Source of the DNA: Mucilaginibacter aurantiaciroseus
GTDB lineage: Bacteria > Bacteroidota > Bacteroidia > Sphingobacteriales > Sphingobacteriaceae
Assembly: GCF_024055595.1 (NCBI RefSeq)
Contig: NZ_JAMXOF010000001.1
Span: forward strand, 124,001 to 188,000
Direction of reading: 5' to 3'
Length of the DNA stretch: 64,000 nucleotides
This document shows, piece after piece, positions 34,042 to 43,620 of this stretch. The notes below the pieces were generated by a model. That model was not told where the DNA came from. It was given only the letters and a program-made list of their open reading frames with translations, and did no database searches. The first letter of the stretch is position 1; every line of letters starts with the position of its first letter. Made by a program: the position numbers and the translations under genes.

Positions 34042-35361
34042 ATGAGTGATAAAGTTATATTGGTTTGGTTTAGAAATGATCTGCGCATACACGATAATGA
34101 AATATTATCCGAAGCCGTGCGCAGGGCTGATAAAGTATTGCCGGTATATGTTTTTGACCCGTTCTACTTTAAAGCCAATGCTTTAGGCGCGATAAAAACC
34201 GGCAGTTTCCGTGCCCGTTTTCTCTTAGAAACTGTTGCAGATCTCAGGGAAAACCTACAGGCCTTTGGTGCCGATCTGCTGATCCGCACAGGTGATCCTG
34301 CCGAAGTACTTACCCAAATAGCAGAAGAATACCAGGTGAGCGAAGTATACCATCACCGCGAAGTAGCACCCGATGAAACCGATGTTTCTGAAAGGGTGGA
34401 GGCCGCTTTATGGAAAATGAAGCTTAACCTAAAGCATTTCATCGGCCACACCATGTATCATAAGGAAGACTTGCCATTTCCTATAAAAGATATCCCCGAT
34501 AGTTTCGTAACCTTTAAAAAGAAGGTGGAGCGCGATAGCACGGTTAGGCCAAGTGTGGTTAGTCCGGAGCAAATCCTTATCCCCGAAATTACCGATGCCG
34601 GCGAATTACCAAGCCTTGCAGAATTGGGCGTGTCCGATCCAATAGACGATGCCCGTGCCGAAGAAAAATTTACTGGTGGCGAAACAGCCGCTTTAAAACA
34701 ATTACATACCTACTTAGAGAACTGCATTCAAAATCAGGGTAAAAATGTGCGTGGCGCAGCCTATAATTCATCGGGTTTAAGCGCATGTCTTGCGGTTGGG
34801 TGTATCTCGCCAAGGCAGGTGTACTGGGAAGTGGTGAACTATTACCGAGATCACCACCTTACTAATACCGACCCGATTATCCTGGAGCTTTTGTGGAGAG
34901 ATTACTTTCGCTTTATGTTTAAAAAGCATGGGCAGAAGTTTTTCCGTTCCGAAGGTTTTGGCGATGTACCCGATACCGCCGATAACCAGGACGAGCTTTT
35001 TGAACAATGGAAGAATGGCGAAACCGGTGTGCCTTTTATTGATGCTGCCATGCATCAGCTAAATGCCACGGGCTACATTAACAATTACAGCAGGCAAGTC
35101 GTTGCCAATTACCTAACCAAAGACCTCAAAGTCGACTGGACAAAAGGTGCGTTGTATTTTGAAGAAAAGCTGATAGATTACTCGCCTGCCAGTAACTGGG
35201 GCAATTGGGCTTTTGTAGCTGGGGTAGGTAACGATACTAAAAGCAACCGTTTCTTTAATGCGACCAAACCAACCGACCAACTTGATAGCAAAAGCGATTT
35301 TATAGCTACCTGGCTACCTGGCTACCCGCTAACGCCGTTAAAATTAAAGCATAATATATAG
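34042..35361 (+). CDS. DASH-type cryptochrome / photolyase
   Basis: 439-aa flavoprotein of the photolyase/cryptochrome family, DASH subgroup. The N-terminal antenna domain starts ILVWFRNDLRIHDNEILSEA. The FAD domain has ELLWRDYFRFMFKKHGQKFF, GVPFIDAAMHQLNATGYINN, YSRQVVANYLTKDLKVDWTK and the DASH signature YSPASNWGNWAFVAGVGNDT, then FFNATKPTDQLD. DASH proteins repair pyrimidine dimers in single-stranded or loop DNA and may signal light. It forms a unit with DUF2256 and ends at a 16-bp-stem hairpin. It is the second photolyase-family gene in the island and clearly not a duplicate of phrB. Confidence 0.95.
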   Translation: MSDKVILVWFRNDLRIHDNEILSEAVRRADKVLPVYVFDPFYFKANALGAIKTGSFRARFLLETVADLRENLQAFGADLLIRTGDPAEVLTQIAEEYQVSEVYHHREVAPDETDVSERVEAALWKMKLNLKHFIGHTMYHKEDLPFPIKDIPDSFVTFKKKVERDSTVRPSVVSPEQILIPEITDAGELPSLAELGVSDPIDDARAEEKFTGGETAALKQLHTYLENCIQNQGKNVRGAAYNSSGLSACLAVGCISPRQVYWEVVNYYRDHHLTNTDPIILELLWRDYFRFMFKKHGQKFFRSEGFGDVPDTADNQDELFEQWKNGETGVPFIDAAMHQLNATGYINNYSRQVVANYLTKDLKVDWTKGALYFEEKLIDYSPASNWGNWAFVAGVGNDTKSNRFFNATKPTDQLDSKSDFIATWLPGYPLTPLKLKHNI

Positions 35362-35403
35362 ACGGTATATTACGCAACAAAGCGCGCAATATACCGTCTA
35401 TAT
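35356..35403 (+). terminator. Long-stem hairpin after the cryptochrome
   Basis: Perfect 16-bp stem ATATAGACGGTATATT / AATATACCGTCTATAT around a GC-rich 16-base loop. There is no T-run, so termination would be weak; the left arm overlaps the last codons of the cryptochrome gene. Confidence 0.65.
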
Positions 35404-35406
35404 GTT

Positions 35407-35529
35407 ATGAACTCATTCGAACAATTCACGATCATTATCGGCCTTCTTGCAGTTTTGCTCCAGGGGATAGCATATCTGCGCGAATTTGCGCGTAAAATTC
35501 TTCATTCAGGTTCAAAACATACCGGTTAG
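35407..35529 (+). CDS. Possible 40-aa single-span membrane peptide
   Basis: Short frame ATG to TAG with a hydrophobic helix (FTIIIGLLAVLLQGIAYL) and a basic tail (REFARKILHSGSKH). The shape (short polar start, one span, positive end) suits a real mini membrane protein, and the frame fills most of the gap between the cryptochrome hairpin and sucA. I see no family match and it could be chance. Confidence 0.35.
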   Translation: MNSFEQFTIIIGLLAVLLQGIAYLREFARKILHSGSKHTG

Positions 35530-35627
35530 TTTTTTTTGGATATTTTATCTAAAACTAATTGCATATTATTTCAGCATTTGAATGTATTATGCTTAATTTT
35601 GCTACCGTTTCACAACATTGGTTTCTC

Positions 35628-38432
35628 ATGGATCGCCTAAATTATATAAATAGCGCCAACGCCGCTTACATTGACACACTTTACGAAACTTACAAACAAG
35701 ACCCCGAATCGGTAGATTTTGGCTGGCAAAAGTTTTTTGAAGGCTTTGATTTTGGTAAAGATAGCCAGGCGACCTCTGCTGTTGCAGTTGCCACACCTGA
35801 AAATTTGCTAAAAGAGATTAATGTGATGAACATGATAAATGGATACCGCACACGCGGCCATTTATTCACCAAAACAAACCCCGTACGCGAACGCCGCAAG
35901 TACTTTCCGGGTAAAGAGTTAGAAACATTTGGCTTAAGCGAAGCCGATATGGACACCGTATTTAATGCAGGTGTTGAAGTTAGTTTAGGCCCCGCCAAAT
36001 TGCGCGACATTCGCGAATTGTTAGAACAAACATATTGCCAGGCCATTGGTGCAGAATATACTTACATCCGCAACCCTATAAAACTGAAGTGGTTTGAGGA
36101 CAGGATGGAGAGCAAACGCAATACCCCAAGCTTTAACGCCGACGAAAAAAAGCAGATGCTTGCCAAGTTGAACGAAGCTGTTGTTTTCGAAAATTTCCTT
36201 GGAACAAAATTCCTGGGCCAGAAACGCTTCTCGTTAGAAGGTGCCGAGGCTTTGATCCCCGCGCTTGATTCGGTTATCACCAAAGGGTCAGAATTGGGGT
36301 TAGAGGAATTCATCATTGGTATGGCTCACCGCGGTCGTTTAAATGTGCTGACCAACATCATGGAAAAAACCTACCAGGAAGTGTTTACCGAGTTTGAAGG
36401 CAAAAACTTTTATTCGGAATCTCCTTTTGGTGGCGATGTTAAATATCACCTGGGTTACTCTACAGATATTGAGACCAAACAGGGTAAAAAAGTTCACCTG
36501 AGCCTTTGTCCAAATCCATCTCACTTAGAGGCGGTTGATCCGGTTGTTGAAGGTATAACCCGTTCAAAAATTGATTTTAAATACAATGGAGATCATTCAA
36601 AGATCGCCCCGATATTAATACATGGTGACGCATCTGTAGCCGGGCAGGGAATTGTTTACGAGGTTTTACAGATGGAGAAACTTGATGGTTACCGCACCGG
36701 TGGTACCATTCACCTGGTGATAAACAACCAGATAGGTTTCACAACTAATTATAAAGACGCACGTTCAAGTACTTACTGTACAGATGTTGCAAAAACTGTG
36801 CTTTCTCCTGTTTTTCACGTAAATGGGGATGATGTTGAGGCATTGGTTTATGTAGTTAATCTGGCCATGGAATACCGCCAGGTATTTAACGAAGATGTAT
36901 TTATCGATATCCTTTGTTATCGCCGTTATGGCCATAACGAGGCGGATGAGCCTAAGTTTACCCAGCCGGTATTGTACAAAGCTATCGAAGCGCACCCTAA
37001 TCCGCTACAGATTTACAGTAAAAAATTAATAGCCGAAGGTACTATAGACGATAAATATGTAAAAACGCTGGAAAAGGATTTCCGTGGCGAATTACAGAAA
37101 ATGCTGGACGACGCAAAAGCATCAGACAGGTTTACCGATACCATCCCGATGTTTGAAGGCGCATGGAGTGGCTTACATTTAGCCAATCACAGCGAATTGA
37201 TTAGCGCAGTTGATACATCGGTAACAAAAGAAACTATTACCGAAATAGGTAACAATTTAACGGTGCTGCCTAAGGGTAAAGAATTCTTCAAAAAAATTGA
37301 GAAATTATTCCAGGACCGTAACGCCATGGTTAACAAAACCGGCGTATTCGATTGGGCAATGGGCGAGCTGCTTGCTTACGGTACACTATTAAAAGATGGT
37401 TTCCCGGTAAGGTTAAGCGGTGAAGACGTTAAGCGCGGTACATTCTCGCATCGCCACGCGGTATTAACCCTGGCCGATTCTGAGGATGAGTACACCCCAT
37501 TAGAAACTATCGACACCAACGCAAAACTGAGCATCTTTAACTCGTTATTATCTGAATACGGTGTGTTAGGTTTCGAATATGGTTACGCCCTGGCCAACCC
37601 TAACGCATTAACTATTTGGGAAGCGCAGTTTGGCGATTTTTTTAACGGTGCTCAGATCATCGTTGACCAGTACATTGCCAGTGCCGAAACAAAATGGCAG
37701 CGTGGTAATGGTTTGGTTATGCTTTTACCACACGGTTACGAAGGCCAGGGCCCCGAGCACTCATCGGCACGTGTAGAACGTTTTCTGGAACTTTGCGCGG
37801 ACGATAATATCCAGGTAGCTAATTGTACAACGCCTGCAAATTTCTTCCACATATTAAGGAGGCAGATGAAACGCAGTTTCCGTAAACCGTTGATCATTTT
37901 TACACCAAAGAGCTTATTGCGCAGCCCTAATTGTGTATCGCCTCTTGCTGATTTTACCGATGGCAAATTCTATGAACTGATCGACGATAACTTTGTTGAC
38001 CCTAAAAAGGTTAAACGCGTGCTGCTTTGTACCGGTAAAATTTATTACGACCTGTTAGAGAAACAACAAACCGACAAACGTAAGGATGTTGCCATTGTAC
38101 GTGTGGAGCAATTATACCCTACACCTGTACAACAGATTCTGAAAATTAAAGCCAAATATGATAAGGCCACCGAATTTTTGTGGGTACAGGAAGAGCCTGA
38201 GAATATGGGCGCATGGCCATACATTTGCCGCAAGTTCCATAACGATAAGTTGATGAACCTGAATGTGATATCGCGTTTAGAGGGTAGCAGTACCGCAACC
38301 GGTTTTGCTAAACAGCACGCCGCGCAACAGTTACATATTGTATCAAAAGCGTTTGAAGCACCTGCAGGCAAAGCGGTTAAAGAAACCATCAAAAAAACAA
38401 TAGAAAAAATGGCTAATGCTGGTGCAGATTAG
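35628..38432 (+). CDS. sucA: 2-oxoglutarate dehydrogenase E1 component
   Basis: 934-aa thiamine-diphosphate enzyme of the TCA cycle that decarboxylates 2-oxoglutarate and passes the succinyl group to E2 lipoate. The N-terminus MDRLNYINSANAAYIDTLYE with GWQKFFEGF is the E1o E2-binding start; I therefore use the ATG at 35628, not the upstream frame opening at 35559. Further marks are IIGMAHRGRLNVLTNIMEK, LSLCPNPSHLEAVDPVVEG, ILIHGDASVAGQGIVYE, the ThDP motif GDDVEALVYVVNLAMEYRQV and FSHRHAVLTLADSEDEYTPL; the C-terminal region has PHGYEGQGPEHSSARVERFL. It is followed by sucB after 96 bases. Confidence 0.97.
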   Translation: MDRLNYINSANAAYIDTLYETYKQDPESVDFGWQKFFEGFDFGKDSQATSAVAVATPENLLKEINVMNMINGYRTRGHLFTKTNPVRERRKYFPGKELETFGLSEADMDTVFNAGVEVSLGPAKLRDIRELLEQTYCQAIGAEYTYIRNPIKLKWFEDRMESKRNTPSFNADEKKQMLAKLNEAVVFENFLGTKFLGQKRFSLEGAEALIPALDSVITKGSELGLEEFIIGMAHRGRLNVLTNIMEKTYQEVFTEFEGKNFYSESPFGGDVKYHLGYSTDIETKQGKKVHLSLCPNPSHLEAVDPVVEGITRSKIDFKYNGDHSKIAPILIHGDASVAGQGIVYEVLQMEKLDGYRTGGTIHLVINNQIGFTTNYKDARSSTYCTDVAKTVLSPVFHVNGDDVEALVYVVNLAMEYRQVFNEDVFIDILCYRRYGHNEADEPKFTQPVLYKAIEAHPNPLQIYSKKLIAEGTIDDKYVKTLEKDFRGELQKMLDDAKASDRFTDTIPMFEGAWSGLHLANHSELISAVDTSVTKETITEIGNNLTVLPKGKEFFKKIEKLFQDRNAMVNKTGVFDWAMGELLAYGTLLKDGFPVRLSGEDVKRGTFSHRHAVLTLADSEDEYTPLETIDTNAKLSIFNSLLSEYGVLGFEYGYALANPNALTIWEAQFGDFFNGAQIIVDQYIASAETKWQRGNGLVMLLPHGYEGQGPEHSSARVERFLELCADDNIQVANCTTPANFFHILRRQMKRSFRKPLIIFTPKSLLRSPNCVSPLADFTDGKFYELIDDNFVDPKKVKRVLLCTGKIYYDLLEKQQTDKRKDVAIVRVEQLYPTPVQQILKIKAKYDKATEFLWVQEEPENMGAWPYICRKFHNDKLMNLNVISRLEGSSTATGFAKQHAAQQLHIVSKAFEAPAGKAVKETIKKTIEKMANAGAD

Positions 38433-38435
38433 TGA

Positions 38436-38524
38436 GTAGTAATTGGTGAGTTGTGAGTAGTTAAAAACTTACAAGTCTTCATATTAAAACCAATCCCTGT
38501 TCACCATTCAACTAATAACTAATA
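38436..38524. repeat. Intergenic imperfect inverted repeat (GTGAGTAGT words) between sucA and sucB
   Basis: The left half has GTGAGTAGTAATTGGTGAGT and GTGAGTAGTTA; the right half has CACCATTCAACTAATAACTA, a degenerate reverse complement. It could fold in the sucA-sucB transcript and tune their ratio. Similar elements occur at 10206, 23411 and 27780. Confidence 0.5.
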
Positions 38525-38528
38525 CAAT

Positions 38529-40145
38529 ATGAGTTTAGAAATAAAAGTTCCGCCGGTAGGCGAATCCATTACCGAAGTAACCCTGTCAGCCTGGAAAAAA
38601 AAGGATGGCGACCAGGTACAAATGGACGAAGTAATAGCCGAGCTGGAATCAGACAAGGCAACTTTTGAGCTTACCGCTGAAAAAGCCGGGACTTTGAAAA
38701 TTGTTGCAGCCGAAGGCGATACACTAGCTATTGGCGCGGTTGTAGCCAGTATAGAAGATAGCGGTGCTGCTGCACCTGCCTTATCTGCTGATAAAGCACC
38801 TACTGCACCTATTGCTGCATCTGCCACAAAAAACGAAGAACCAGGTACGGCAATAAGTCCGGAAAACCCTGCCAACGGCTATGCGCCCGCGCCAGACCAA
38901 AGAGGTACGGCCCCTGCATCTTCATTAGAAATAAAAGTACCACCGGTAGGTGAATCTATTACCGAGGTAACATTGTCCCGCTGGATGAAAAAAGACGGTG
39001 ATGCCGTTGAAATGGATGAAGCCATTGCCGAATTGGAATCTGACAAAGCAACTTTTGAACTTACTGCCGAAAAAGCAGGTACATTAAAAACCATAGCCAA
39101 AGAAGGCGACACGTTAGCCATTGGCGCGGTAGTTTGTACTATTGAAGGAGCAGGCGCTTCGGCACCTGCTGCTGCACCGGTTACCCCGGCTGTTGCCGAT
39201 AAGGTTAATGAATCGCCACAAAACGCTCCGTCAAAAGGAACAACTTATGCATCAGGTACGCCATCGCCCGCTGCCGCGAAAATATTAGCTGAAAAAGGTG
39301 TCGACACTGTATCTGTTAACGGTACAGGTGTTGATGGACGCATTACAAAAGGTGATGCACTTAATGCGCAAAACCAACCCGCTGCTTCACCGGCACCAGC
39401 CGCTAAATCTGCAACCGCTGCAACTCCTTCTGCACCGCAAGGCCCAAGAAGCGACCGCAGAGAAAAGATGTCGTCGTTACGTAAAACAGTTGCCAAGCGT
39501 TTGGTAGCCGTTAAAAACGAAACCGCCATGCTTACTACATTTAACGAAGTGGATATGCAGCCAATAATGGAACTGCGTAGCAAATACAAAGATAAATTTA
39601 AAGAGAAACACGGCGTGGGCTTAGGCTTTATGTCGTTCTTCACCAAAGCGGTTACCGAGGCACTAAAAGAATGGCCTGCAGTTGGTGCTCGTATAGAAGG
39701 CGAGGAAGTAGTTTACAGCAACTTTGCTGATATTTCTATCGCGGTATCTGCGCCAAAAGGTTTGGTGGTTCCGGTTATCCGCAACGCGGAGAGCATGAGC
39801 CTTGCCGAAATTGAAAAAGCCATTGTTGTTTTAGCAGGTAAAGCCCGCGAAAGCAAACTGACTTTGGAAGAAATGACCGGTGGTACATTCACCATCACCA
39901 ATGGTGGCGTATTTGGCTCGATGATGTCTACACCAATCATTAACTCGCCACAATCGGCCATTTTAGGTATGCACAACATTATCGAACGCCCGGTTGCCGT
40001 AAACGGCCAAGTGGTTATCCGCCCGATGATGTACCTTGCCTTGTCATATGATCACCGCATTATTGACGGCCGCGAATCGGTAAGTTTCCTGGTACGTGTT
40101 AAACAATTGTTGGAAGACCCTGCGAGGTTGCTGTTAGGCGTTTAA
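38529..40145 (+). CDS. sucB: Dihydrolipoyl succinyltransferase (E2) with two lipoyl domains
   Basis: 538-aa core subunit of the 2-oxoglutarate dehydrogenase complex. There are two nearly identical lipoyl domains, residues 1-78 and about 131-206, each with [20 protein letters not shown]; the lipoylated lysines are K43 and K172. Ala/Pro/Thr-rich linkers follow, then a peripheral-subunit-binding domain ([20 protein letters not shown]), another linker, and the catalytic domain with its HxxxD motif in [20 protein letters not shown]. Most bacterial E2o proteins are about 400 aa with one lipoyl domain, so the duplication is notable. The transcript ends at the terminator at 40169. Confidence 0.96.
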   Translation: MSLEIKVPPVGESITEVTLSAWKKKDGDQVQMDEVIAELESDKATFELTAEKAGTLKIVAAEGDTLAIGAVVASIEDSGAAAPALSADKAPTAPIAASATKNEEPGTAISPENPANGYAPAPDQRGTAPASSLEIKVPPVGESITEVTLSRWMKKDGDAVEMDEAIAELESDKATFELTAEKAGTLKTIAKEGDTLAIGAVVCTIEGAGASAPAAAPVTPAVADKVNESPQNAPSKGTTYASGTPSPAAAKILAEKGVDTVSVNGTGVDGRITKGDALNAQNQPAASPAPAAKSATAATPSAPQGPRSDRREKMSSLRKTVAKRLVAVKNETAMLTTFNEVDMQPIMELRSKYKDKFKEKHGVGLGFMSFFTKAVTEALKEWPAVGARIEGEEVVYSNFADISIAVSAPKGLVVPVIRNAESMSLAEIEKAIVVLAGKARESKLTLEEMTGGTFTITNGGVFGSMMSTPIINSPQSAILGMHNIIERPVAVNGQVVIRPMMYLALSYDHRIIDGRESVSFLVRVKQLLEDPARLLLGV

Positions 40146-40168
40146 GCCTTTCCTTTTATATAGAATTG

Positions 40169-40199
40169 AAAGCCATCCTATACATCGGATGGCTTTTTT
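40169..40199 (+). terminator. Rho-independent terminator after sucB
   Basis: Stem AAAGCCATCC / GGATGGCTTT with an eight-base loop and a T6 run, 23 bases after the sucB stop. Confidence 0.92.
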
Positions 40200-40212
40200 G
40201 TTTCTTTAATAT

Positions 40213-40295
40213 GTTATTGCGAGGAGCGTAGCGACGTGGCAATCTCAGCATATCCGCTTGTAATCTGAGATTCCCACGCTATCGCCCGAATTAAC
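40213..40295. repeat. REP-like palindromic repeat, CGTAGCGACGTGGCAATCTC type, copy 1
   Basis: Starts TTATTGCGAGGAGCGTAGCG and ends with CCCACGCTATCGCCCGAATT, the imperfect reverse complement. The same design appears at 47211-47291. Both lie downstream of genes on both sides (sucB and DinB converge). Confidence 0.85.
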
Positions 40296-40310
40296 ACGAG
40301 GGAGAAGTTC

Positions 40311-40763
40311 CTACACCAACTTCCTCAAACTCATAATATATCCAATATGCAGTCCATCGTGGAATGGTAAAAATGCGATAGCCTCATCAATACTGCTAAC
40401 TACTGCGCCATAGCGGGTGGTCCAGGTTGGGTAGTTCGTGAAGATGTTGGTGGCATAATCCTTTTCAAAATCATTTAAACTGGTGATAAGCCTTTCTTTT
40501 ATATCATTTAATTGTACCTGCGTTGTTGGGCCTTCTGGTTTGCTATCGGGTTTGTATAATTGATAAAAGGTTTCGTCCACTTCCAAGCCTGCACGCTTGT
40601 ACCAAATACCCAGTTGCGCGGCCAACATGTGCCCAATGTTCCAGGCGATGTTGTTATTAAAGCCGGGTGGGATGGTATTTAACTGCTCAAGCGAAAAGTC
40701 TTTTAATATGTTCAGGATCATCAGGCGGGGCTGACGGATAAATTCCAATTGTTTATCAAGCAT
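40311..40763 (-). CDS. DinB-family protein
   Basis: 150-aa four-helix-bundle protein of the DinB/YfiT superfamily, which usually binds one divalent metal through three histidines. Visible ligands are in NIAWNIGHMLAAQLG and in AFLPFHDGLHIGYIMSLRKL near the C-terminus. Members act as thiol-dependent transferases or have no known substrate. I chose the ATG at 40763 (MLDKQLEFIRQPRLM); the open frame extends to 40820 but would then overlap the promoter of the divergent GT39 gene. A REP-like repeat lies just downstream. Confidence 0.85.
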   Translation of the reverse strand: MLDKQLEFIRQPRLMILNILKDFSLEQLNTIPPGFNNNIAWNIGHMLAAQLGIWYKRAGLEVDETFYQLYKPDSKPEGPTTQVQLNDIKERLITSLNDFEKDYATNIFTNYPTWTTRYGAVVSSIDEAIAFLPFHDGLHIGYIMSLRKLV

Positions 40764-40821
40764 GATTGTAGTATTAGTTTTTCTGCGATCAAATCTAAAA
40801 TAATCCTGCTGATTTGGCACA

Positions 40822-40850
40822 TTGTGCTTGTCGCTTTTATTTTACCTTTG
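40822..40850 (+). promoter_or_regulatory. Bacteroidota-type promoter for the GT39 gene
   Basis: TTG at 40822-40824, 18 bases, then TACCTTTG at 40843-40850 (consensus TTG-N19-TAnnTTTG). The box ends only five bases before the ATG at 40856, so transcription would start at or next to the start codon. Confidence 0.6.
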
Positions 40851-40855
40851 CAACA

Positions 40856-42574
40856 ATGCAGGCAACTACGGCAACTCATCCTATCCAGTCTAATAAACCT
40901 ATCTGGTATTTTATACTGTGCTGGACGCTGCTGAACGCCATACAAGCCTACACCTTAGAGATCCATGCAGATGAAGCCTATTATTGGCTTTATTCCCGCT
41001 TTTTAGATTGGGGTTATTTCGACCACCCACCTATGGTGGCGTTATTTATAAAGGCTGGTTATAGCCTGTTCCATAACGAGTTCGGCACACGCATACTCAC
41101 CATTTTAAGCAATAGCGTATGCATTTACGTAATGTGGCTGATGGTAAAACAATATGGCGTAAAGGCCAAGTGGTTTATTCTGCTGGTTTCGGGGCTTTTC
41201 ATCTTCCATATTTATGGGTTTACCACCACGCCGGATGTGCCGCTGTTTTTATTCACCGTGCTGTTTTATTACGTGTACAAAAAGTACCTGGAGGATGATA
41301 ATTTAAAATATGCCTTGCTGCTGGCACTCATCATCGCCTGCTTATTATACAGTAAATATCATGGAGTTTTACTTATTGTATTTACGCTTGCATCCAATAT
41401 AGCATTGTTAAAACGCAGATCCTTTTGGTTGATTTTATTGGGTGCGATTGTGCTGTTCATCCCGCATATTTGGTGGCAGGTTAGTCATGGCTACCCATCT
41501 GTAAAATATCATCTTTTCGAGCGTAATGGTTCTGATTTTAGCTTTGCCCGTGTGGGCGACTACATTCCAACGCAATTGGCTATGGGCGGCCCGCTTATTG
41601 GCTGGTTTGTTTTTTATGCCGCTTTCAGGAACCGCATTACCGATGTGTTTACCGGCACACTAGTAGTGAATGCTGCAGGTACATTTATTTTCTTTCTGCT
41701 AAACACAATTAAAGGCGGGGTAGAAGCGCACTGGACACTTATCGGCTTTGTACCGCTGGTAATGTTGGCACTCACCTATATTACCAAACAAAACAAGCCA
41801 TACAAATGGTTGAGCATTTTAGCCATCGCCAACATTGTTTTTATTGTAGGGTTGCGGATAGGCATAATGTTTGGCCCCGCGATACTGAAAAAACCTTTAC
41901 AGTTGCGCAGTTATTATGGCTTTAAAGATTGGGCGCACAAGATAAAGGAGAAAGCCGGCGACAGCTATGTAGTGTTTAGCGAAGGTTTCCAAAACCCAAG
42001 CAAGTACGATTTTTATAATAACAATACTAAAGGTTTCAGTTACGACGCCCGCGATTATCGCCGCACGCAGTTCAGCATTTGGCCAATTGAGGATAGCCTG
42101 CAGCGTAAACGTGTTTACCTGGTGCTGAACTATTACAACAAAGGTGTAGTTAAAGATACCATCCAGAATGAGGCAGGTATCTGGTATGGCGGTTGGGTGG
42201 ATGACCTGCGCACCTATCAAAAGATCATAATAGACACCAAGCCAAAAACTATTACTGCCAAACCGGGGCAAAAAGTGGAATTTGACCTTTCTATAACCAA
42301 CCCCTATCCGTTTGCGGTAAATTTTACCAACGTTGGCTACAAACACCCAGTGTATTTTGAAACCTGCTTTTTTGAACATACCACGCAGGTGAACGTACAG
42401 ACTGCCGACAGTACCTTTAATAAAATAGCCTTACAGAAAAGTCAAAGCACCGGTTATAAGGTAACAGCGACAGCGCCAACAGAAAAAGGTACATATGACC
42501 TGTTCTTTTCGCTGCGTACCGAGCCCTTTACAGGTAGCAGGAACAGCCCGATAATAAAATTTGTAGTTGAATAA
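40856..42574 (+). CDS. GT39/ArnT-like membrane glycosyltransferase
   Basis: 572-aa polytopic enzyme of the PMT/ArnT (GT39) superfamily, which transfers sugars from lipid-phosphate donors to protein or lipid on the outer face of the inner membrane. The first periplasmic loop holds the catalytic acidic motif in LEIHADEAYYWLYSRFLDWG followed by YFDHPPMVALFIKAGY. About nine to ten membrane spans follow up to residue ~370, then a soluble C-terminal beta domain of ~190 residues (ITAKPGQKVEFDLSITNPYP). ATG at 40856 is chosen because the longer frame starts upstream of the promoter. Twelve bases separate it from the next gene, so the two form an operon. Confidence 0.88.
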   Translation: MQATTATHPIQSNKPIWYFILCWTLLNAIQAYTLEIHADEAYYWLYSRFLDWGYFDHPPMVALFIKAGYSLFHNEFGTRILTILSNSVCIYVMWLMVKQYGVKAKWFILLVSGLFIFHIYGFTTTPDVPLFLFTVLFYYVYKKYLEDDNLKYALLLALIIACLLYSKYHGVLLIVFTLASNIALLKRRSFWLILLGAIVLFIPHIWWQVSHGYPSVKYHLFERNGSDFSFARVGDYIPTQLAMGGPLIGWFVFYAAFRNRITDVFTGTLVVNAAGTFIFFLLNTIKGGVEAHWTLIGFVPLVMLALTYITKQNKPYKWLSILAIANIVFIVGLRIGIMFGPAILKKPLQLRSYYGFKDWAHKIKEKAGDSYVVFSEGFQNPSKYDFYNNNTKGFSYDARDYRRTQFSIWPIEDSLQRKRVYLVLNYYNKGVVKDTIQNEAGIWYGGWVDDLRTYQKIIIDTKPKTITAKPGQKVEFDLSITNPYPFAVNFTNVGYKHPVYFETCFFEHTTQVNVQTADSTFNKIALQKSQSTGYKVTATAPTEKGTYDLFFSLRTEPFTGSRNSPIIKFVVE

Positions 42575-42586
42575 CAACGATACAGC

Positions 42587-43609
42587 ATGATTAGAAAGAT
42601 ATACTTAGCTTTATTAGTAACCATTTTAGCCGCCGGGGCGTTGAGCGCCCAAAATGTAGATTTCCACCTGAACGGGATGGGCTTTTTTGATAACCGCGAA
42701 TACAAGGATTTTGTCGCACGTTCGCGAACCTATTCGGGTGTGCGTATCGCAGCGGATGTTGGGTTTAATATCGATAGCAATAACCACTTTATTTTTGGTG
42801 CAAATGCCCTGCACGAGTTTGGGGGTAACCCGTTTTTTGTGCGTGTAAACCCGGTTGCTTACTATGGCTACACCGGTAAAAACTGGTTATTTAATGCAGG
42901 TGCGTTTAGTCGCGAAGGTTTACTGACAGATTACCCGCGTGCTATGTTGAACGATACCCTGCGTTACTTTCGCCCCAATGTAGAGGGTTTGCTAACGCGA
43001 TTTAAGAGTAACCACCTTACCGAAACCGTTTGGATAGACTGGGTGAGCCGGCAAACCAATACTGATAGGGAACAGTTCCTTTTCGGCTTCTCTGGTAAGT
43101 ATCAACCATCATTAAATAGCCCGTTTTATGTATCGCATTATTTCTTTTTACTGCATGATGCCGGCGCGGCTATACTACTGTCTAATGACCATATCCAGGA
43201 CAATGGCGCTGCCCAGGTAAAAATTGGCGCCGATCTTAGCCACAGTACCTTTCTTGATTCATTAAGCATTGAGGCCGGTGGAATGCTGTCATTAGAGCGC
43301 ACAAGGGGCGTGGGCGGTTTCCAAAAGCCTAAAGGTTTTGTTGCTAATGCGTATTTGAGTTACAAACGTTTTGCCCTGTTTGATGAATTTTACAAAGGGG
43401 ATGGCCATCGCATCCTTTTTGGTGACGCCTTTTATGAGAAAAGCACATACAACCGTTTAGATATTATTTACACTCCATTCATCGCCAAAGGCTTAAAAGG
43501 CCAGTTTGTATTTAGCCTGCACAATACCCCGGGCTACAGCAGTAACCAGGAAGCTTTCCGTTTGATATATGATATCGGCAGGAAAAATTTGGTTAAGTTT
43601 AAGGATTAG
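42587..43609 (+). CDS. Putative outer-membrane beta-barrel protein, 340 aa
   Basis: A signal peptide (MIRKIYLALLVTILAAGALS, cut after AQ) is followed by many amphipathic beta strands with aromatic ends (FIFGANALHEFGG, VNPVAYYGYTGKNWLFNAGA, FALFDEFYKGDGHRILFGDA). This is typical of a Bacteroidota outer-membrane barrel of about 14-16 strands. No name is known to me. It directly follows the GT39 gene and could be its acceptor-side or export partner (inference from operon position only). Confidence 0.75.
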   Translation: MIRKIYLALLVTILAAGALSAQNVDFHLNGMGFFDNREYKDFVARSRTYSGVRIAADVGFNIDSNNHFIFGANALHEFGGNPFFVRVNPVAYYGYTGKNWLFNAGAFSREGLLTDYPRAMLNDTLRYFRPNVEGLLTRFKSNHLTETVWIDWVSRQTNTDREQFLFGFSGKYQPSLNSPFYVSHYFFLLHDAGAAILLSNDHIQDNGAAQVKIGADLSHSTFLDSLSIEAGGMLSLERTRGVGGFQKPKGFVANAYLSYKRFALFDEFYKGDGHRILFGDAFYEKSTYNRLDIIYTPFIAKGLKGQFVFSLHNTPGYSSNQEAFRLIYDIGRKNLVKFKD

Positions 43610-43620
43610 GGCATCCTTTT

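Noticed and set aside
35559..35627. Upstream extension of sucA
   Set aside because: The 23 extra residues are not E1o-like; MDRLNYINSANAAYI is the family start.
40213..40295. CRISPR-like repeat
   Set aside because: Only one unit per site, with no spacer array; it is a REP-like palindrome.
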